This document shows positions 63,289-64,000 of a DNA stretch of 64,000 nucleotides, piece after piece. A program made the position numbers and the translations under genes. The notes beneath the pieces are model-generated. The model was not told the origin of the DNA and made no database searches. It worked only from the letters and a program-made list of their open reading frames with translations. The stretch is from Gammaproteobacteria bacterium (ex Lamellibrachia satsuma) (GTDB taxonomy: Bacteria; Pseudomonadota; Gammaproteobacteria; Chromatiales; Chromatiaceae). Location of the stretch: contig CP053680.1 of the NCBI GenBank assembly GCA_019623805.1, positions 806,001-870,000 of the forward strand, given 5' to 3'. The stretch's first letter is position 1. The number at the start of each line of letters is the position of its first letter.

Positions 63289-63300
63289 GTGTATATACAC
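63289..63300. promoter_or_regulatory. Candidate MarR operator, upstream copy
   Basis: GTGTATATACAC is a perfect 12-bp palindrome seven bases upstream of the marR ATG, positioned for autorepression. Confidence 0.65.
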
Positions 63301-63364
63301 ATTTTATAGTTTGTCAAGACTGGAATTGCACTCCAGCCCTGATGAAACACGACTGAAGACTGAA

Positions 63365-63580
63365 ATGGATGGTTTTGAAGCGACAAAAGCGATTCGCAAT
63401 CTGGAATCCGCTGGTAGTCGCGTACCTGTCATCGCTTTAACCGCAGATGTGGAAAAAGGTACGCAGGAGCTATGCCATGCTGCAGGCATGGATGACTATC
63501 TGAGTAAACCCTATGAGCGGTTAACCCTGCAGGTTATGCTGGAGAAATGGCTGCTCCCAAAGCAAAAAAAAAGCGGTTGA
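63365..63580 (+). pseudogene. C-terminal fragment of a receiver domain
   Basis: A 71-residue frame beginning inside the phospho-Asp loop ([11 protein letters not shown]) and continuing through [17 protein letters not shown] to a stop. The N-terminal half of the receiver, including the acidic pocket and phospho-Asp, is absent, so it is the tail of a broken hybrid kinase or response regulator. It resembles the receiver of the hybrid kinase at 22127-24940 but is not identical. Upstream bases (63301-63364) do not encode the missing part. Confidence 0.8.
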
Positions 63581-63619
63581 CTACACTCCCCCTGCAGCAC
63601 AGGCAATCCCATCCCACCA

Positions 63620-63970
63620 TCAGCCCTTGCCATTCAGATTATCGATCAGCCATTCCAAAGGTTTCTGTTCCACGAGTTTGAAATGATTACTCATGCGTTC
63701 GAGGAAACCCAGGTGTTGCATAACGGACTGGAACTGACGCGGAGAAGATGCACGATTGCGAATATGTCGATAGGTGTCTGCAATCATCTCCTTCCTGTCG
63801 ACCAAGTCACCTTGTTTCAACGCGGCAAGCAAACTACAGTCGTTTTCGGCTATGGCATTCCAGAAATACTCGCCGCCCATATTGGACTCAGACACATGAG
63901 CCTGCTGCATGGCCTGAGCCAACAGGCTGTCAAAGTCCCCGTCTCCACCCAGATCTTTATCATTGCTCAT
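63620..63970 (-). CDS. Conserved soluble protein of unknown function
   Basis: A 116-residue acidic, helical protein starting MSNDKDLGGDGDF (ATG at 63970, with GAAGG just upstream). Motifs include EYFWNAIAENDCSLLAALKQGDLVDRKEMIADTYRHI. No family recognised. A frame entering from the right edge ends within its first codons, so it is probably the second gene of an operon that continues beyond the window. Confidence 0.65.
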   Translation of the reverse strand: MSNDKDLGGDGDFDSLLAQAMQQAHVSESNMGGEYFWNAIAENDCSLLAALKQGDLVDRKEMIADTYRHIRNRASSPRQFQSVMQHLGFLERMSNHFKLVEQKPLEWLIDNLNGKG

Positions 63971-64000
63971 CCCGGCCTTCACCAGTAGCCAGTGAGCGGT
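63960..64000 (-). CDS. Possible 3' end of an upstream gene (cut by window edge)
   Basis: On the minus strand, an open frame from the edge ends RSLATGEGRDEQ-stop, overlapping the start of the next gene (ATGAGCAATGA). The overlap is typical of translational coupling, but 13 codons cannot be identified. Confidence 0.3.
   Translation of the reverse strand, partial: RSLATGEGRDEQ

Overview
The window is bacterial chromosome from a sulfur-oxidising gammaproteobacterium, probably close to the Chromatiales/Sedimenticola-Thiodiazotropha type of chemolithotroph (inference; no 16S is present). The gammaproteobacterial placement rests on the divergent dapA-bamC / gcvR-bcp arrangement, multifunctional CysG, an Uup-type ABC-F protein, NarX/NarL-like and FNR-like regulators and a PlpD-like autotransporter. 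The sulfur lifestyle rests on soeAB (cytoplasmic sulfite oxidation), a sulfide:quinone oxidoreductase with the three redox cysteines, the rhd-tusA-dsrE2 sulfane-sulfur relay, and siroheme synthase.

Layout. 1-3.1 kb: soeB (cut by the edge) and soeA. 3.3-9 kb: a CheY-like regulator, a periplasmic unknown, uup, and a histidine kinase/response regulator pair. 9.1-10.7 kb: an FNR-like regulator with two small genes, one NifX-like with a His-rich tail. 10.7-13.5 kb: a REP-like repeat, a GlcG/HbpS-like protein and three envelope genes. 13.6-22 kb: ispG, sqr, an MBL hydrolase, bamC, dapA, then divergently gcvR, bcp, phoH. 22-28.8 kb: a large hybrid kinase, a degenerate GGDEF/EAL protein, a Crp/Fnr regulator, a palindromic operator candidate and a DUF2892 gene. 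28.8-34.2 kb: AI-2E/PerM permease, LysR regulator, FadL porin, and rhd-tusA-dsrE2 behind a readable sigma70 promoter. 34.3-41.3 kb: cysG, NarL/NarX-like pair, CCA enzyme, ABC exporter. 41.4-49.9 kb: a MITE-like element, S24-like protein, RND adaptor, SQR-like flavoprotein, diguanylate cyclase, heptamer tandem repeats, RND pump, VOC protein. 50-54.6 kb: B12/radical SAM, SDR and patatin autotransporter genes in a tightly packed row.

54.5-64 kb is the accessory end: an IS1182-related MITE, an unusual ferredoxin-reductase fusion, a 30-codon reading frame, a complete IS1595-family element (26-bp perfect terminal repeats, 8-bp duplication), SCP2-like and OmpA-like genes, a histidine-phosphatase-fold lipoprotein lacking its second His, a complete IS1182-family element flanked by CTAG, a MarR gene between two similar palindromes, and a truncated receiver domain.

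Working together (inference): sulfide is oxidised at the membrane by Sqr, sulfane sulfur is carried by rhodanese-TusA-DsrE2 to the cytoplasmic oxidation machinery, and sulfite is oxidised by SoeABC. CysG could supply siroheme for a reverse-acting dissimilatory sulfite reductase encoded elsewhere. Redox regulators (FNR-like, Crp-like, Cys-rich NarX-like) are plentiful. No tRNA, rRNA or CRISPR array was recognised.
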